Shown here: piece after piece, positions 6,782-15,042 of the stretch
Numbering within the stretch: position 1 is the stretch's first letter
How the letters are laid out: the number at the start of each line of letters is the position of its first letter
Source of the DNA: AV17 sp046262735
GTDB lineage: Bacteria; Verrucomicrobiota; Verrucomicrobiia; Chthoniobacterales; UBA10450
Length of the DNA stretch: 64,000 bases
Assembly (NCBI GenBank): GCA_046262735.1
Contig: JBHEMD010000216.1
Location: 1-64,000, forward strand
Direction of reading: 5' to 3'
Position numbers and translations under genes: made by a program
Notes under the pieces: model-generated
The model's database searches: none
The model's input: the letters and a program-made list of their open reading frames with translations, nothing else
Told to the model about the DNA's origin: nothing

Positions 6782-9730
6782 TCATTGTTTCGCCAACAAT
6801 TGTCGTAGCACGAACGGAAGAATCCCGCCATGCCGATAGTAATCGATCTCGATTGGTGTATCGATGCGCAGCTTCACCGGAACTGAGCGCGATTCGGAAC
6901 CTCTTTTGATCTCGAGGGTGACTTGCTGCCCCGGTTGAATCGAATCCGACAATCCGGTGATCGAAAAGATTTCGGAGCCGTCCAACCCGAGCGTTTGCGC
7001 GTTTGTATCTTCGGCAAATTGCAGCGGCAGCACGCCCATCCCGACGAGGTTCGATCGATGAATTCGCTCAAAACTGGACGCAATAACCGCTTTTACCCCA
7101 AGTAAACGTGTTCCCTTCGCCGCCCAGTCGCGTGATGAACCGGTCCCATATTCGTGCCCGGCCAAAATGATAAGCGGGACGTTTTTCTCCCGGTATTTCA
7201 TTGCCGCATCAAAGATCGACATTTGTTCCGCTGTAGTGGCCGCTGTCTCAGCGGCAGGCGCAGATTTGCCGCCCGGGACGGCGGCCTCTACCGGAAAATA
7301 ATTTGTCACACCTCCTTCGGTGCCCGGTACCATCAAATTTTTGATCCGGACGTTCGCGAACGTTCCACGCGTCATGACCAAATCGTTTCCGCGCCGTGAG
7401 CCGTAACTGTTAAAATCTTCCGGCTGAACACCGCGCGAAATGAGGTACTGACCGGCCGGCGAGGTCGCTTTAATCGCGCCTGCAGGCGAAATGTGATCCG
7501 TGGTCACAGTGTCTCCAAAGATCCCCAGCGCCCGCGCACCGCTGATGTTGTCGATCTTGCCGACTTCCATTGAGAAATCCTGGAAGAAGGGCGGCTCGTG
7601 GATGTAATCGCTCTTTGTGTCCCATTGATAAACTTCGCCCGTGCTCGATGGAATTTCGTTCCACTTCGGGTTTTGACCCGCGAAATCGCGATAAAGTTTG
7701 CGAAATACTTCCGGTTTCAGCGCCGACTGCATCGCGTCACGGATTTCTGTTAACGATGGCCAAAGATCGCGCAGAAAAGTTTCCTTGCCATCCTTGTCCT
7801 TGGCGATGGGCTCTTTGCTCAGATCGACATCCACGCGTCCAGCGAGCGCGAACGCCACCACCAGCGGCGGCGACATTAGAAAATTCGCCTTAATGTTTTG
7901 ATGGACGCGCGCTTCAAAATTCCGGTTTCCCGAAAGGACCGACGCAGCGACCAGATCGTATTCGTTGATCGCCTTTTCAATATTGGGATGGAGCGGTCCG
8001 GAGTTTCCGATGCAGGTCGTGCAGCCGTAGCCGACGAGATTAAAACCGAGTTGGTCGAGATATTTTTGCAGACCGGTTTTGTCGAGATAATCGGTCACCA
8101 CGCGCGAACCGGGCGCGAGCGAAGTTTTCACTGCCGGGTCGATTTTTAATCCACGTTCGATCGCTTTCTTGGCCAGCAAACCCGCCGCCAACATCACGCT
8201 CGGATTGCTTGTGTTTGTGCAACTCGTGATCGCGGCAATCAGCACGCTGCCATGACCAATCTGGCTTTTCCCGTGGCGGAACGGATCAGCGGCCGAATCT
8301 TTCAGTTCCTTCGCGGTGTCCGGGGTCGGCCGATTGCTTATCATCTCAGCCTTGTTGCGCTCTTCGCCGGGCTCGAGTCGCGCATCGGGCTTGTCGGTCG
8401 AAAGCATGTCGCCGTCCGCCGGTGCGCTGCCATTCAGTTGGACCAAATGTTTTGCGTTAAGATCGACATCTTCCTTCCCGTAACCGCCGTCCTTCACCGG
8501 TTTTTTCAATAGCGAACGAAAAGTTTCACCAAGCGCCGGAAGATTGATCCGGTCCTGCGGACGCTTCGGTCCGGCCACGGCGGGCTGCACCTCGCCGAGA
8601 TTCAATTCGAGATCGACGCTGTAATCGATTTCGCCTTTCCCCGGCATGCCGAACATTTTCTGCGCGCGAAAATAATTTTCGAACGCGGCGCATTGTTCGT
8701 CAGTTCGCCCGGTCGCCCGCAAGTACGCGACCGATTCCTGGTCGATCGGGAAAAAGCCCATGGTCGCGCCGTATTCGGGCGACATGTTGCCGATCGTGGC
8801 GCGGTCCGGCACCGGCAACGAGGCCGCGCCTTCGCCATAAAACTCGACGAATTTCCCAACGACTTTTTGGGCACGCAGCATCTCGGTGATGTGCAACACC
8901 AGGTCGGTCGCGGTCACCCCTTCGCGCAATTGGCCGGTCATGTGCACGCCCACGACTTCCGGCGTGAGAAAATAAACCGGCTGACCGAGCATTCCCGCTT
9001 CGGCTTCGATGCCGCCCACACCCCAGCCGACGACGCCGAGGCCGTTAATCATCGTCGTGTGCGAGTCAGTTCCAACGAGCGTATCGGGGTAAAAAAGTAA
9101 CGCAGGCATCTTGCCTGCATTCTTTTGGGTTACAGGCTGGAAGCCTGCGTTACTGAGCACGCCTTTCGCCAGATATTCGAGATTCACCTGGTGAACGATT
9201 CCGATGCCGGGCGGGATGAGCTGGAAGGTTTTGAATGCCTGTTGGCCCCACTTCAAAAATTGGTAGCGCTCGCGGTTGCGCTTGAACTCCATCTCCAGAT
9301 TCAATTGCAACGCTCTGGTTGAGCCGAAGAAATCGACCTGGACGGAGTGATCGACCACGAGATCGACCGGGACGAGCGGCTCGATGATTTTCGGGTCGCC
9401 GCCGAGCCGTTTCACCGCGCTGCGCATCGCGGTAAGATCGACAACCAGCGGGACGCCGGTGAAATCCTGGAGCACGATCCGCGCGACCACGAACGGGATT
9501 TCTTCATTCGCCGGTTTCTTCGCATTCCATTTCGCCAGCGTCTCAACGTCTTTGCGCCGAACTTTTTTCCCGTCGCAATTGCGCAGCACGGATTCGAGCA
9601 CGATTCGAATGCTCACCGGCAACCGCGAAATTCTCGCGACCCCTTGCTCCTCCAGCGCCGGGAGCAAATGGAGAAATCCTTCGCGGCCGTTGCCGGCGTC
9701 GAACTTCTTCAGCGTGTTGAACTCGTCCAT
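6782..9730 (-). CDS. acnA: Aconitate hydratase A (repeat inserted in frame)
   Basis: This is a full-length AcnA/IRP-type aconitase of about 982 residues, longer than the usual 890-900. The [4Fe-4S] ligands are visible in AITSCTNTSNPS and YGCTTCIGNSGP, and active-site segments in DTLVGTDSHTTMING, DFNSYGSRRGNDLVM and GHEYGTGSSRDWAAKG. It interconverts citrate and isocitrate in the TCA cycle. Two insertions explain the length: a short stretch reading SNAGFQPVTQKNAGKMPALL, encoded by a palindromic element at 9096-9154, and a longer charged insertion before the first Cys motif. Start: ATG 9730 (MDEFNTLKK); an ATG two codons upstream (9736) lies within a repeat fragment. The gene is convergent with the HD gene. 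Confidence 0.95.
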   Translation of the reverse strand: MDEFNTLKKFDAGNGREGFLHLLPALEEQGVARISRLPVSIRIVLESVLRNCDGKKVRRKDVETLAKWNAKKPANEEIPFVVARIVLQDFTGVPLVVDLTAMRSAVKRLGGDPKIIEPLVPVDLVVDHSVQVDFFGSTRALQLNLEMEFKRNRERYQFLKWGQQAFKTFQLIPPGIGIVHQVNLEYLAKGVLSNAGFQPVTQKNAGKMPALLFYPDTLVGTDSHTTMINGLGVVGWGVGGIEAEAGMLGQPVYFLTPEVVGVHMTGQLREGVTATDLVLHITEMLRAQKVVGKFVEFYGEGAASLPVPDRATIGNMSPEYGATMGFFPIDQESVAYLRATGRTDEQCAAFENYFRAQKMFGMPGKGEIDYSVDLELNLGEVQPAVAGPKRPQDRINLPALGETFRSLLKKPVKDGGYGKEDVDLNAKHLVQLNGSAPADGDMLSTDKPDARLEPGEERNKAEMISNRPTPDTAKELKDSAADPFRHGKSQIGHGSVLIAAITSCTNTSNPSVMLAAGLLAKKAIERGLKIDPAVKTSLAPGSRVVTDYLDKTGLQKYLDQLGFNLVGYGCTTCIGNSGPLHPNIEKAINEYDLVAASVLSGNRNFEARVHQNIKANFLMSPPLVVAFALAGRVDVDLSKEPIAKDKDGKETFLRDLWPSLTEIRDAMQSALKPEVFRKLYRDFAGQNPKWNEIPSSTGEVYQWDTKSDYIHEPPFFQDFSMEVGKIDNISGARALGIFGDTVTTDHISPAGAIKATSPAGQYLISRGVQPEDFNSYGSRRGNDLVMTRGTFANVRIKNLMVPGTEGGVTNYFPVEAAVPGGKSAPAAETAATTAEQMSIFDAAMKYREKNVPLIILAGHEYGTGSSRDWAAKGTRLLGVKAVIASSFERIHRSNLVGMGVLPLQFAEDTNAQTLGLDGSEIFSITGLSDSIQPGQQVTLEIKRGSESRSVPVKLRIDTPIEIDYYRHGGILPFVLRQLLAKQ
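9096..9154. repeat. REP-like palindromic element inside the aconitase coding region
   Basis: The arms AGTAACGCAGGC (9096-9107) and its reverse complement (9143-9154) enclose two smaller palindromes, GCAGGC-ATCTT-GCCTGC and CAGGC-TGGAA-GCCTG. The element is read through in frame by acnA. It looks like an inserted mobile palindrome rather than native coding sequence. Confidence 0.75.
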
Positions 9731-9759
9731 TGTCATGTCGAGCTTCGCTCAGGATGACA
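9731..9759. repeat. Short palindromic repeat between acnA and the peroxiredoxin gene
   Basis: TGTCAT (9731-9736) and ATGACA (9754-9759) bound a partly palindromic sequence of the GTCAT...GAGCTTCGCTCAGGATGAC type. It is related to the larger inverted repeat at 10352-10446. It fills most of the 34-bp gap between the two reverse-strand genes. Confidence 0.55.
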
Positions 9760-9764
9760 ATCTG

Positions 9765-10259
9765 TCATTTCAGTTCCGCCAGTTTCGCTTTGATGTTGTC
9801 GAAGTTAGGCAGTTGCTTCGCGTCGTCGCTGCTCTCGGCGTATTGAATGACACCGTTTTTATCGACAATGAACGCGGAACGTTTCGCCACGCCGCCCATG
9901 CCGAGGTTCAACTGCGGCAGAAACGAGTCGTAGGCCACGCCGTAATCTCTGGCGACCTTATGTTCGTAATCACTCAGCAGCGTGACGCCGATCTTTTCCT
10001 TTTGCGACCACGCTTCCTGCGCGAACGGGTTGTCGCCGCTGATGCCGTAAACTTCCGCGTTGAGATCACGGTAACCGTTCAAGCCCTGGCTCACGTCGCA
10101 CATTTCGGTGGTGCAGACGCCGGTAAACGCCATTGGGAAAAAAAGCAGGACCGTATTCTTCTTCCCGAGGTTGTCGCTCAGTTTGATCTGTTTCGGGCCC
10201 TCGGCGGTTTTGGTGGGTAAAGTGAAATCGGGCGCTTTGGTTCCAACTGCAAGTGACAT
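9765..10259 (-). CDS. Peroxiredoxin (AhpC/TSA family)
   Basis: A 164-residue thioredoxin-fold protein with the peroxidatic motif FPMAFTGVCTTEMC (Cys about residue 49 and a second Cys five residues on) and the conserved later segments GISGDNPFAQEAW and RSAFIVDKNGVIQY. It should reduce hydrogen peroxide or organic hydroperoxides in the cytoplasm. A clear ribosome-binding site, GGAGGACC, precedes the ATG at 10259. It is upstream of aconitase on the same strand. Co-expression of a peroxidase with an oxidation-sensitive Fe-S enzyme would make sense (inference). Confidence 0.9.
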   Translation of the reverse strand: MSLAVGTKAPDFTLPTKTAEGPKQIKLSDNLGKKNTVLLFFPMAFTGVCTTEMCDVSQGLNGYRDLNAEVYGISGDNPFAQEAWSQKEKIGVTLLSDYEHKVARDYGVAYDSFLPQLNLGMGGVAKRSAFIVDKNGVIQYAESSDDAKQLPNFDNIKAKLAELK

Positions 10260-10351
10260 GGTTTGGTCCTCCGGTTTGCGTTAAATCGGGGGGAATTCAG
10301 TATAAGATCGACATCTGGCGGGTCAAAGGGAGAACGTGAAACCACCGGTTG

Positions 10352-10446
10352 TGTCATGTTGAACGAAGCGAAACATCTCTGATTTTTGTGTGTGTGCTGC
10401 CACTGGAAAGCAGCCCAGAGATTCTTCGCATTCGTTCAGAATGACA
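10352..10446. repeat. Inverted repeat of the TGTCAT-TGAACGAA type, in a 215-bp intergenic stretch
   Basis: Left arm 10352-10381 and right arm 10416-10446 are imperfect inverted copies (TGTCATgtTGAACGAA versus TGTCATtcTGAACGAA, both continuing to ATCTCTG). It lies between the divergent peroxiredoxin and DUF456 genes. The only other notable item in the gap 10260-10474 is a copy of the iterated motif AAGATCGACATC at 10304-10315. Confidence 0.7.
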
Positions 10447-10474
10447 ATGGTAGTAACCGCTTCAACGTTTCGCT

Positions 10475-10969
10475 ATGGAACTCCTTTGGTGGTTGATCAC
10501 AATCATCCTCTTCGCCGTCGGCCTGATCGGCACCGTTGTTCCAGTCTTGCCCGGGACGACCATTATCCTGGCGGCTGCCGTGATTCACCGGCTGATGCTG
10601 GGACCCGAGAAAAGCGTCGGCTGGCGAACACTGTCGATTCTGGTTGTGCTCACGCTTGCCACTTACGCGCTGGATTTTCTCGGCGCGTATTTCGGCGCGA
10701 AGTATTTCGGGGCAAGCAAATGGGGAACCTTCGGCGCAATCATCGGCGCGCTCGTCGGCCTTTTCTTCGGCATCATTGGCTTGTTTGTCGGCCCACTCGT
10801 TGGCGCGATCGTCGGTGAATTCATCGCCGGCAAACGAATGATCGATGCCGGCCGGGCGGGCTGGGGAAGTTTGCTAGGCAACCTTGGCGGGATGGTGGGC
10901 AAACTGCTGATTGCGTTGACGATGATTGTGGTGTTTCTGCTCAGCGCGCCATCGCCATTTCTAACGTGA
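10475..10969 (+). CDS. DUF456 family membrane protein
   Basis: A 164-residue, very hydrophobic protein with about four to five membrane segments. The layout matches DUF456: a first helix ending in GLIGTVVPVLPGT, a charged stretch (GPEKSVGWRT), and glycine-rich helices (GTFGAIIGALVGLFFGIIGLFVGPLVGAIVGEF) reminiscent of glycine-zipper packing, followed by RAGWGSLLGNLGGMVGK. Family function is unknown. The next membrane-protein gene starts 4 bp after its stop, so the two form an operon. Confidence 0.85.
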   Translation: MELLWWLITIILFAVGLIGTVVPVLPGTTIILAAAVIHRLMLGPEKSVGWRTLSILVVLTLATYALDFLGAYFGAKYFGASKWGTFGAIIGALVGLFFGIIGLFVGPLVGAIVGEFIAGKRMIDAGRAGWGSLLGNLGGMVGKLLIALTMIVVFLLSAPSPFLT

Positions 10970-10973
10970 TCGA

Positions 10974-11609
10974 ATGACTACTTCTCTTCCAACCGAACAA
11001 CGTTTGGCCACACTGCGCGCGCTGCTCGAATCGCAGGAGGCATATCGAGGCCGCTTTGCGCGAGTCGCATTGATTGGAGGGACGTTGTCGATCTTGACCG
11101 CCGCGGCGTTGTTCATCAATGACGAGGTTACGCCGTTGCTCGACCGGCCGATCCGGCCGCGGGAATTCGCCTTGGCGTGGCTCATCGTGCTGGCGCTTAC
11201 CGTGCTGAGCGGAGCGCTTCTATCGATAAGGGCGGCGCGAACGGCAGAGGCCGTTTCCAAGAGGCCGCGGCTAAAATTGCTGCTCGCTACTCTCGCGCCT
11301 TATTTGCTTATTCCCGGCGCGTTCACCGCGTGGTTTTTTGGCACCGGTTATCTCGGAGGCGCCGAGCTCGATCTCGTTGTCGTGTGGATCGCGTTCTACG
11401 GCCTGATGTTGGTGTCAACCGCCGTGTTTGCTCCGCGCGCGATCGTTCTTCTCGGCTGGGTCTTTCTCCTCAGCGCTGTCGCCGTGCCGCTTCTGGAGGA
11501 GAAGCTCGATCTCTGGATCGGTGACATGCCGAGTTTGCTCATGGGACTGACCTTCGGCCTTTATCATTGGATTTACGCCGTCCTCAACTGGCGAGCGAGG
11601 CTGGGCTAA
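10974..11609 (+). CDS. Hypothetical membrane protein, about six segments
   Basis: The 211-residue protein begins with a hydrophilic 30-residue part (TEQRLATLRALLESQEAYRG) and then has roughly six hydrophobic segments, ending in a short basic tail (NWRARLG). I recognise no family motif. It follows the DUF456 gene by 4 bp on the same strand. The N-terminal part could form a short amphipathic helix. Function unknown. Confidence 0.75.
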   Translation: MTTSLPTEQRLATLRALLESQEAYRGRFARVALIGGTLSILTAAALFINDEVTPLLDRPIRPREFALAWLIVLALTVLSGALLSIRAARTAEAVSKRPRLKLLLATLAPYLLIPGAFTAWFFGTGYLGGAELDLVVVWIAFYGLMLVSTAVFAPRAIVLLGWVFLLSAVAVPLLEEKLDLWIGDMPSLLMGLTFGLYHWIYAVLNWRARLG

Positions 11610-11649
11610 TTCGTCACCACTGGCTCGACAGTTGCTCCGCTAGCAGACC

Positions 11650-11907
11650 ATGAACCTTGTCTTCGTTTTAGTCGTACTGGCGGTTGTGGGCTTGGCGTTT
11701 TTTCTCCAGAAACAGAGCAATACAGGACACGCCGCCGAGACACGCGAAGCTGTCGAGCTGGCTGCGAAAGAATCGTCACCGGCGGCGGCAACGGCAACCC
11801 CGAAAAGCCAGTCGTCGCAACCGAACTACATGAAGCGCGCGCTCGACCGCGCCCGGGATGTAAGGAACGAATCACGCGCTCGGACACAGGCGGCCCAAGA
11901 TCCATGA
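11650..11907 (+). CDS. Small membrane-anchored hypothetical protein
   Basis: 85 residues: an N-terminal membrane helix (MNLVFVLVVLAVVGLAFFLQ), then a hydrophilic Ala/Ser/Thr-rich linker and a basic tail (MKRALDRARDVRNESRAR). It follows the preceding membrane-protein gene by 40 bp on the same strand. Reading-frame evidence rests on composition and position only; no homologue is recognised. Confidence 0.55.
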   Translation: MNLVFVLVVLAVVGLAFFLQKQSNTGHAAETREAVELAAKESSPAAATATPKSQSSQPNYMKRALDRARDVRNESRARTQAAQDP

Positions 11908-11909
11908 AC

Positions 11910-11959
11910 GGTAGGGACACCGCGCTGCGGCGTCCGGACACCCAGCCGCAGTCCCTACC
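11910..11959. repeat. Intergenic inverted repeat GGTAGGGAC...GTCCCTACC
   Basis: Perfect 9-bp arms (11910-11918, 11951-11959) enclose partly complementary GC-rich sequence. It starts 3 bp after the stop of the small membrane-protein gene and lies upstream of the RNase P RNA. It may act as a transcription end or be a member of a dispersed family. Confidence 0.6.
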
Positions 11960-12028
11960 ACTGCAATACCTGCGGAATCGGCGGTTACGCCGGCCTTTCC
12001 GGATCGCAGAATTATGCTAAATTTGCCA

Positions 12029-12430
12029 TCGATGGCAGATGATCGCTGGTCAGCCTCAAAAGCTGGGCCAGAGGAAAGTCCGAACACCATACGGCAGCAT
12101 GCCACGTAGAAAACGTGGGCAGCCCCGACGAAAGCCGGGGTTGACGGAAAGTGTCACAGAAAAGACACCGCCGGTTCTTTGAAAGAAGCGCAGGCAAGGG
12201 TGAAAAGGCGAGGTAAGAGCTCACCGCTCGCGAAGCAATTCGCGAGGCACGAAAAACCCCATGCGGTGCAAGACAAAACAGAGGGAGGACAGCCGGTCCG
12301 ATTTGATCCTCGGGTATCGTCGCACCACGGCGAATGAAAATTCGTCGGGCGCTCGGAGAAATCCGGGTGAGATAAATGATCATCCTCCCGAAGAAATTCG
12401 GGAGACAGAATTCGGCTTACCGCCATCGAA
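12029..12430 (+). ncRNA. rnpB: RNase P RNA, bacterial type A-like
   Basis: The catalytic RNA of ribonuclease P, which matures tRNA 5' ends. The universally conserved P4-region sequence GAGGAAAGTCCGAAC lies at about 12070, and its partner ACAGAATTCGGCTTA lies near the 3' end (about 12406-12420). The ends pair as P1 (CGATGGC at 12030-12036 with GCCATCG at 12422-12428). Internal hairpins such as GCCCCGACGAAAGCCGGGG and the GAGGACAGCC-like J segments fit the bacterial fold. An intrinsic terminator follows at once. Exact ends are inferred from the P1 pairing. Confidence 0.93.
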
Positions 12431-12435
12431 CACAT

Positions 12436-12474
12436 GAAGGGCGCTTTCGGAAACGAAGGCGCCCTTCGCTTTTT
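12436..12474 (+). terminator. Intrinsic terminator of rnpB
   Basis: GAAGGGCGC (12436-12444) pairs perfectly with GCGCCCTTC (12459-12467) around a 14-base loop, followed by GC and a T-run (12470-12474). It sits directly behind rnpB and 7 bp before the end of the convergent hydrolase gene. Confidence 0.85.
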
Positions 12475-12480
12475 CCGCGC

Positions 12481-13062
12481 TTACAAACCGGCCACGAATT
12501 TTCCGATTGCCCGCAAAATCCCTTCGTCAACGTTATCCTGAGTTTGGCCTGCGGCCGTGAGCTGGCGCTTGCCCAGGATCAATGAGTGATCGCCGCCTTC
12601 CACGACGTGCAGGAAGTTCGGTGCACGCATTTCCCCGCGCACGCGCTCAAGCAGATCCAATGGACAAAGCGCGTCGCGTGTGCCCTGGATGAAGAGAATG
12701 GGCGTGTTCAACCGGCGCAAAACTTCATCGCGCAGTTTTGTCCGATCGCCCATCGCGCAAAGCGGATAACCCAGGCACACAAGACCGTTGACCGCTTCCT
12801 CAAGCGCGACATAACAACCAATCCGGCTGCCCATGCTTTTGCCGATGAGGATTGTCGCTTTTGGAGCGACGGCCAAAGCTTGCCGGTGCGCCCCGACCAA
12901 CTGCGGTAGCTGGTCGGGCCGTTTCCGGCGCTCGCGCATGTAAAGATAGTCGAATGTCTGAACATCGCCGATTGTTTCGAGCCGCTTTTTCCAGGCCTGC
13001 ATCCACGGGTGCGAAGACGGCGCGCCCGCGCCGGGCGCGAAGAGGAAAAACGGCCGCTGCAT
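12481..13062 (-). CDS. Alpha/beta-hydrolase, KANL3/Tex30-like
   Basis: A 193-residue compact alpha/beta-hydrolase. The oxyanion-hole loop FLFAPGAGAPSSHPWM, the nucleophile elbow IGKSMGSRIG, the acid in QGTRDALCPLD and the His in EGGDHSLIL are all in the expected order. This short form with the GKSMG elbow matches the KANL3/Tex30 group. Substrate unknown; probably a cytoplasmic esterase or thioesterase. It is divergent from lexA, with the LexA site (13099-13112) between them, so it may share SOS control (inference). Confidence 0.82.
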   Translation of the reverse strand: MQRPFFLFAPGAGAPSSHPWMQAWKKRLETIGDVQTFDYLYMRERRKRPDQLPQLVGAHRQALAVAPKATILIGKSMGSRIGCYVALEEAVNGLVCLGYPLCAMGDRTKLRDEVLRRLNTPILFIQGTRDALCPLDLLERVRGEMRAPNFLHVVEGGDHSLILGKRQLTAAGQTQDNVDEGILRAIGKFVAGL

Positions 13063-13098
13063 TCTCGAATCTAGAGCTGAAGGCGGGAACCGGCGACC

Positions 13099-13112
13099 TG
13101 TTCATTTGAACT
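13099..13112. promoter_or_regulatory. LexA box in front of lexA
   Basis: TGTTC-ATTT-GAACT is one base off the perfect palindrome TGTTC-N4-GAACA that I recall as the verrucomicrobial LexA site. It lies 33 bp upstream of the lexA start and 36 bp upstream of the divergent hydrolase start, where a repressor would control both promoters. Confidence 0.75.
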
Positions 13113-13145
13113 TGCGGCGAATGAAAAATCGCGCAACGATCAGCC

Positions 13146-13763
13146 ATGCTCACCGAACGACAGCAAAACGTGCTCGACTTTATCCAGCGCGAGCAGCGCG
13201 AGAAAGGAATCACGCCGAGCACGCGCGAAATTCAAAGTCATTTCGGCTTCGCCAGCCAGACTTCGGTCATGCAATACATCGCGGCGCTGGAGCGCAAAGG
13301 TTTTCTCAATCGACACGCCCGCAAGGCGCGGGCGCTGATTACGCCGGCAATGAAGGTTCGGATCACCGATGTGCCGATTTACGGCCAAATCCCGGCAGGC
13401 ATGTCGGCATTGACCGAGCAGACGATCGAAGGCCACGTCTCGCTCGACGCGCGATCGGCGAATGTGTCCAGAAACCGCGGCACTTTCGCGTTGCGCGTCC
13501 GCGGCGATTCGATGATCGGCGCGCACATTCTGGACTGCGACATTGTGATTTTGGAAGACAGCAAGGACGTGCACAGCGGCGATATCGTGGCCGCGCTGAT
13601 CGACGGCGAAACGACCCTCAAGCGTTACGTCCTCGAGCATGGCCGGCCCTACCTGAAAGCGGAAAACCCGCGCTATCCAAAGTTAATCCCGGCGGCTGAA
13701 CTAAAGATCCAAGGCGTAATGGTGTCGCTGGTCCGCAAACAGGAGCGGCGGAAGCGAGGCTGA
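13146..13763 (+). CDS. lexA: LexA repressor
   Basis: 205 residues: an N-terminal winged helix (MLTERQQNVLDFIQ, ITPSTREIQSHFGFAS) and a C-terminal S24 self-cleaving domain. The Ala84-Gly85 scissile bond is in QIPAGMS, the catalytic serine in RGDSM (S122) and the lysine in TTLKRY (K159), so autoproteolysis should be intact. It represses SOS genes until RecA filaments trigger cleavage. Its own LexA box lies upstream, and a perfect box precedes the next gene. It leads the imuA/imuB-like pair on the same strand, a common arrangement for a LexA-controlled mutagenesis cassette. Confidence 0.95.
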   Translation: MLTERQQNVLDFIQREQREKGITPSTREIQSHFGFASQTSVMQYIAALERKGFLNRHARKARALITPAMKVRITDVPIYGQIPAGMSALTEQTIEGHVSLDARSANVSRNRGTFALRVRGDSMIGAHILDCDIVILEDSKDVHSGDIVAALIDGETTLKRYVLEHGRPYLKAENPRYPKLIPAAELKIQGVMVSLVRKQERRKRG

Positions 13764-13829
13764 CTGGCAGGACAGATCGGTCGGGTCTTGCATATTTGAG
13801 CGGCGATGGCCACGAATGCCTGAGAGAAA

Positions 13830-13843
13830 TGTTCGTTTGAACA
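13830..13843 (+). promoter_or_regulatory. Perfect LexA box in front of the imuA-like gene
   Basis: TGTTC-GTTT-GAACA is a perfect palindrome matching the motif I recall for Verrucomicrobia. It ends 12 bp before the GTG and 27 bp before the ATG of the imuA-like gene, consistent with direct repression by LexA. Confidence 0.82.
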
Positions 13844-13855
13844 TAGCAGCTACCG

Positions 13856-14512
13856 GTGCCATGCTTTGGCATGCCGGCGCCCAGCTCCATTGTCGATCTT
13901 AGGAAGTTGCTGGCCGAGCGGTTTCCGCAGCGCAGCACACCGGCGGCGACAGTGTTGCGGAGCGGTATCGCGTCGCTCGATCAAATCAGCGGTGGCGGGC
14001 TGCCGAAAAGTGGGATCACCGAATTGATTAGCCCCCAAATAAACGCGGGGAGCGCTTCGCTCATTCATGCGCTTGTGCAAAGCGCGCACCAGGCGAACGA
14101 GTTCGTCGCATTGATCGATGGCCGAGATTCATTTGATCCATCTGGGTTAATCAATTCGTGTTTGCATCGTTTACTTTGGGTGCGCTGCCAGAGAGCATTT
14201 GACGCGGTTAAAGCCGCGGATCTGCTCTTGCGCGATGGCAATTTCCCACGGGTGATTGTCGATCTTGTCCTGAATCCGCCGGAGGAGCTGCGCAAAATTC
14301 CCCAGACCAGCTGGTATCGTTTGCAACGGCTGGTCGAAGCGGTGCCGACGGCATGTCTGGTCATGACCCGGCAAAGCGTGGTCAGCAGTGCGCAACTGAA
14401 ACTCGTGCTCGAAACGCAATGGAGCTTGGAAAGCCTGGAAAATGAGAATGCAACCGCGCGATTGCGTTTTCGCGTCCGGCGCGCGCACCTCAAATCGGAA
14501 ATGAGCGATTGA
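13856..14512 (+). CDS. ImuA-like RecA-fold protein
   Basis: About 218 residues with a RecA-like core: TVLRSGIASLDQISGGGLPKSGITELI, then ALIDGRDSFDP (beta-strand with Asp) and FPRVIVDLVLNP. The usual P-loop GxxxxGKT is degenerate here (SPQINAGS), as is typical for ImuA/SulA-like partners of Y-family polymerases, which do not act as recombinases. It is placed between lexA and an imuB-like gene with a perfect LexA box in front, so it is probably induced by DNA damage. Start is a GTG at 13856 or an ATG at 13871; neither has a clear ribosome site. The stop overlaps the next start. Confidence 0.78.
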   Translation: MPCFGMPAPSSIVDLRKLLAERFPQRSTPAATVLRSGIASLDQISGGGLPKSGITELISPQINAGSASLIHALVQSAHQANEFVALIDGRDSFDPSGLINSCLHRLLWVRCQRAFDAVKAADLLLRDGNFPRVIVDLVLNPPEELRKIPQTSWYRLQRLVEAVPTACLVMTRQSVVSSAQLKLVLETQWSLESLENENATARLRFRVRRAHLKSEMSD

Positions 14513-15033
14513 TGTTTACGACGATTTATTTGCCCAATTTTTATTTGCAGGCGGCGGTGCGCCATCAACCGCAGCTTCGCGCGAAGGCGCTCGCCCTGAT
14601 CGAGGAACACGAAAAAAGACCCGTCGTCATTCAGCTGAATGACGCGGCCGAAGCCGCCGGGATTCGCAAGGGAATGACACCGAGCCAGGCGCTGGCGCGC
14701 TGTTTGCAGGTGGTTATCCGGGTGCGCGAGCGAGCGCAGGAAAAATTAATCGACGAAATTTTGCTCCAGCACGCGTTTACGCTCAGCCCGTTTGTGGAAG
14801 CGACCGCGCCGGGCGTTTGCACCATTCAATTTACCGACAATCGGAATCTGACGGCGAAACTGGCGCGCGTAGTCGAAAAATTAGCCAAATGCGACATTAA
14901 TGCTCAGGCTGGGATTGCGCCCCTGCCAGACACAAGTTTGCTGGCGGCGCATTTGGCAGGGCCGGTCCGCGAGGTCGGCGACGCAAAAGATTTTCTCGCG
15001 CCTTTACCGATTGAAACGGTGGCGCTCGCGTAA
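14509..15033 (+). CDS. Truncated ImuB-like Y-family polymerase protein
   Basis: The 174 residues correspond to only the N-terminal part of an ImuB/DinB-type protein: TIYLPNFYLQAAVRHQPQL, then AEAAGIRKGMTPSQALARC and FVEATAPGVCTIQF. Full ImuB proteins have around 450-500 residues with thumb, little-finger and C-terminal regions. Here the frame stops after DFLAPLPIETVALA, at the palm boundary. The aquaporin gene ends only 10 bp beyond on the other strand, so the remainder is missing, not split off. It overlaps the imuA-like stop by 4 bp. No DnaE2 (ImuC) is in the window. Either a remnant or a minimal mutasome adaptor; a remnant seems more likely. Confidence 0.75.
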   Translation: MMFTTIYLPNFYLQAAVRHQPQLRAKALALIEEHEKRPVVIQLNDAAEAAGIRKGMTPSQALARCLQVVIRVRERAQEKLIDEILLQHAFTLSPFVEATAPGVCTIQFTDNRNLTAKLARVVEKLAKCDINAQAGIAPLPDTSLLAAHLAGPVREVGDAKDFLAPLPIETVALA

Positions 15034-15042
15034 AATCGACCG

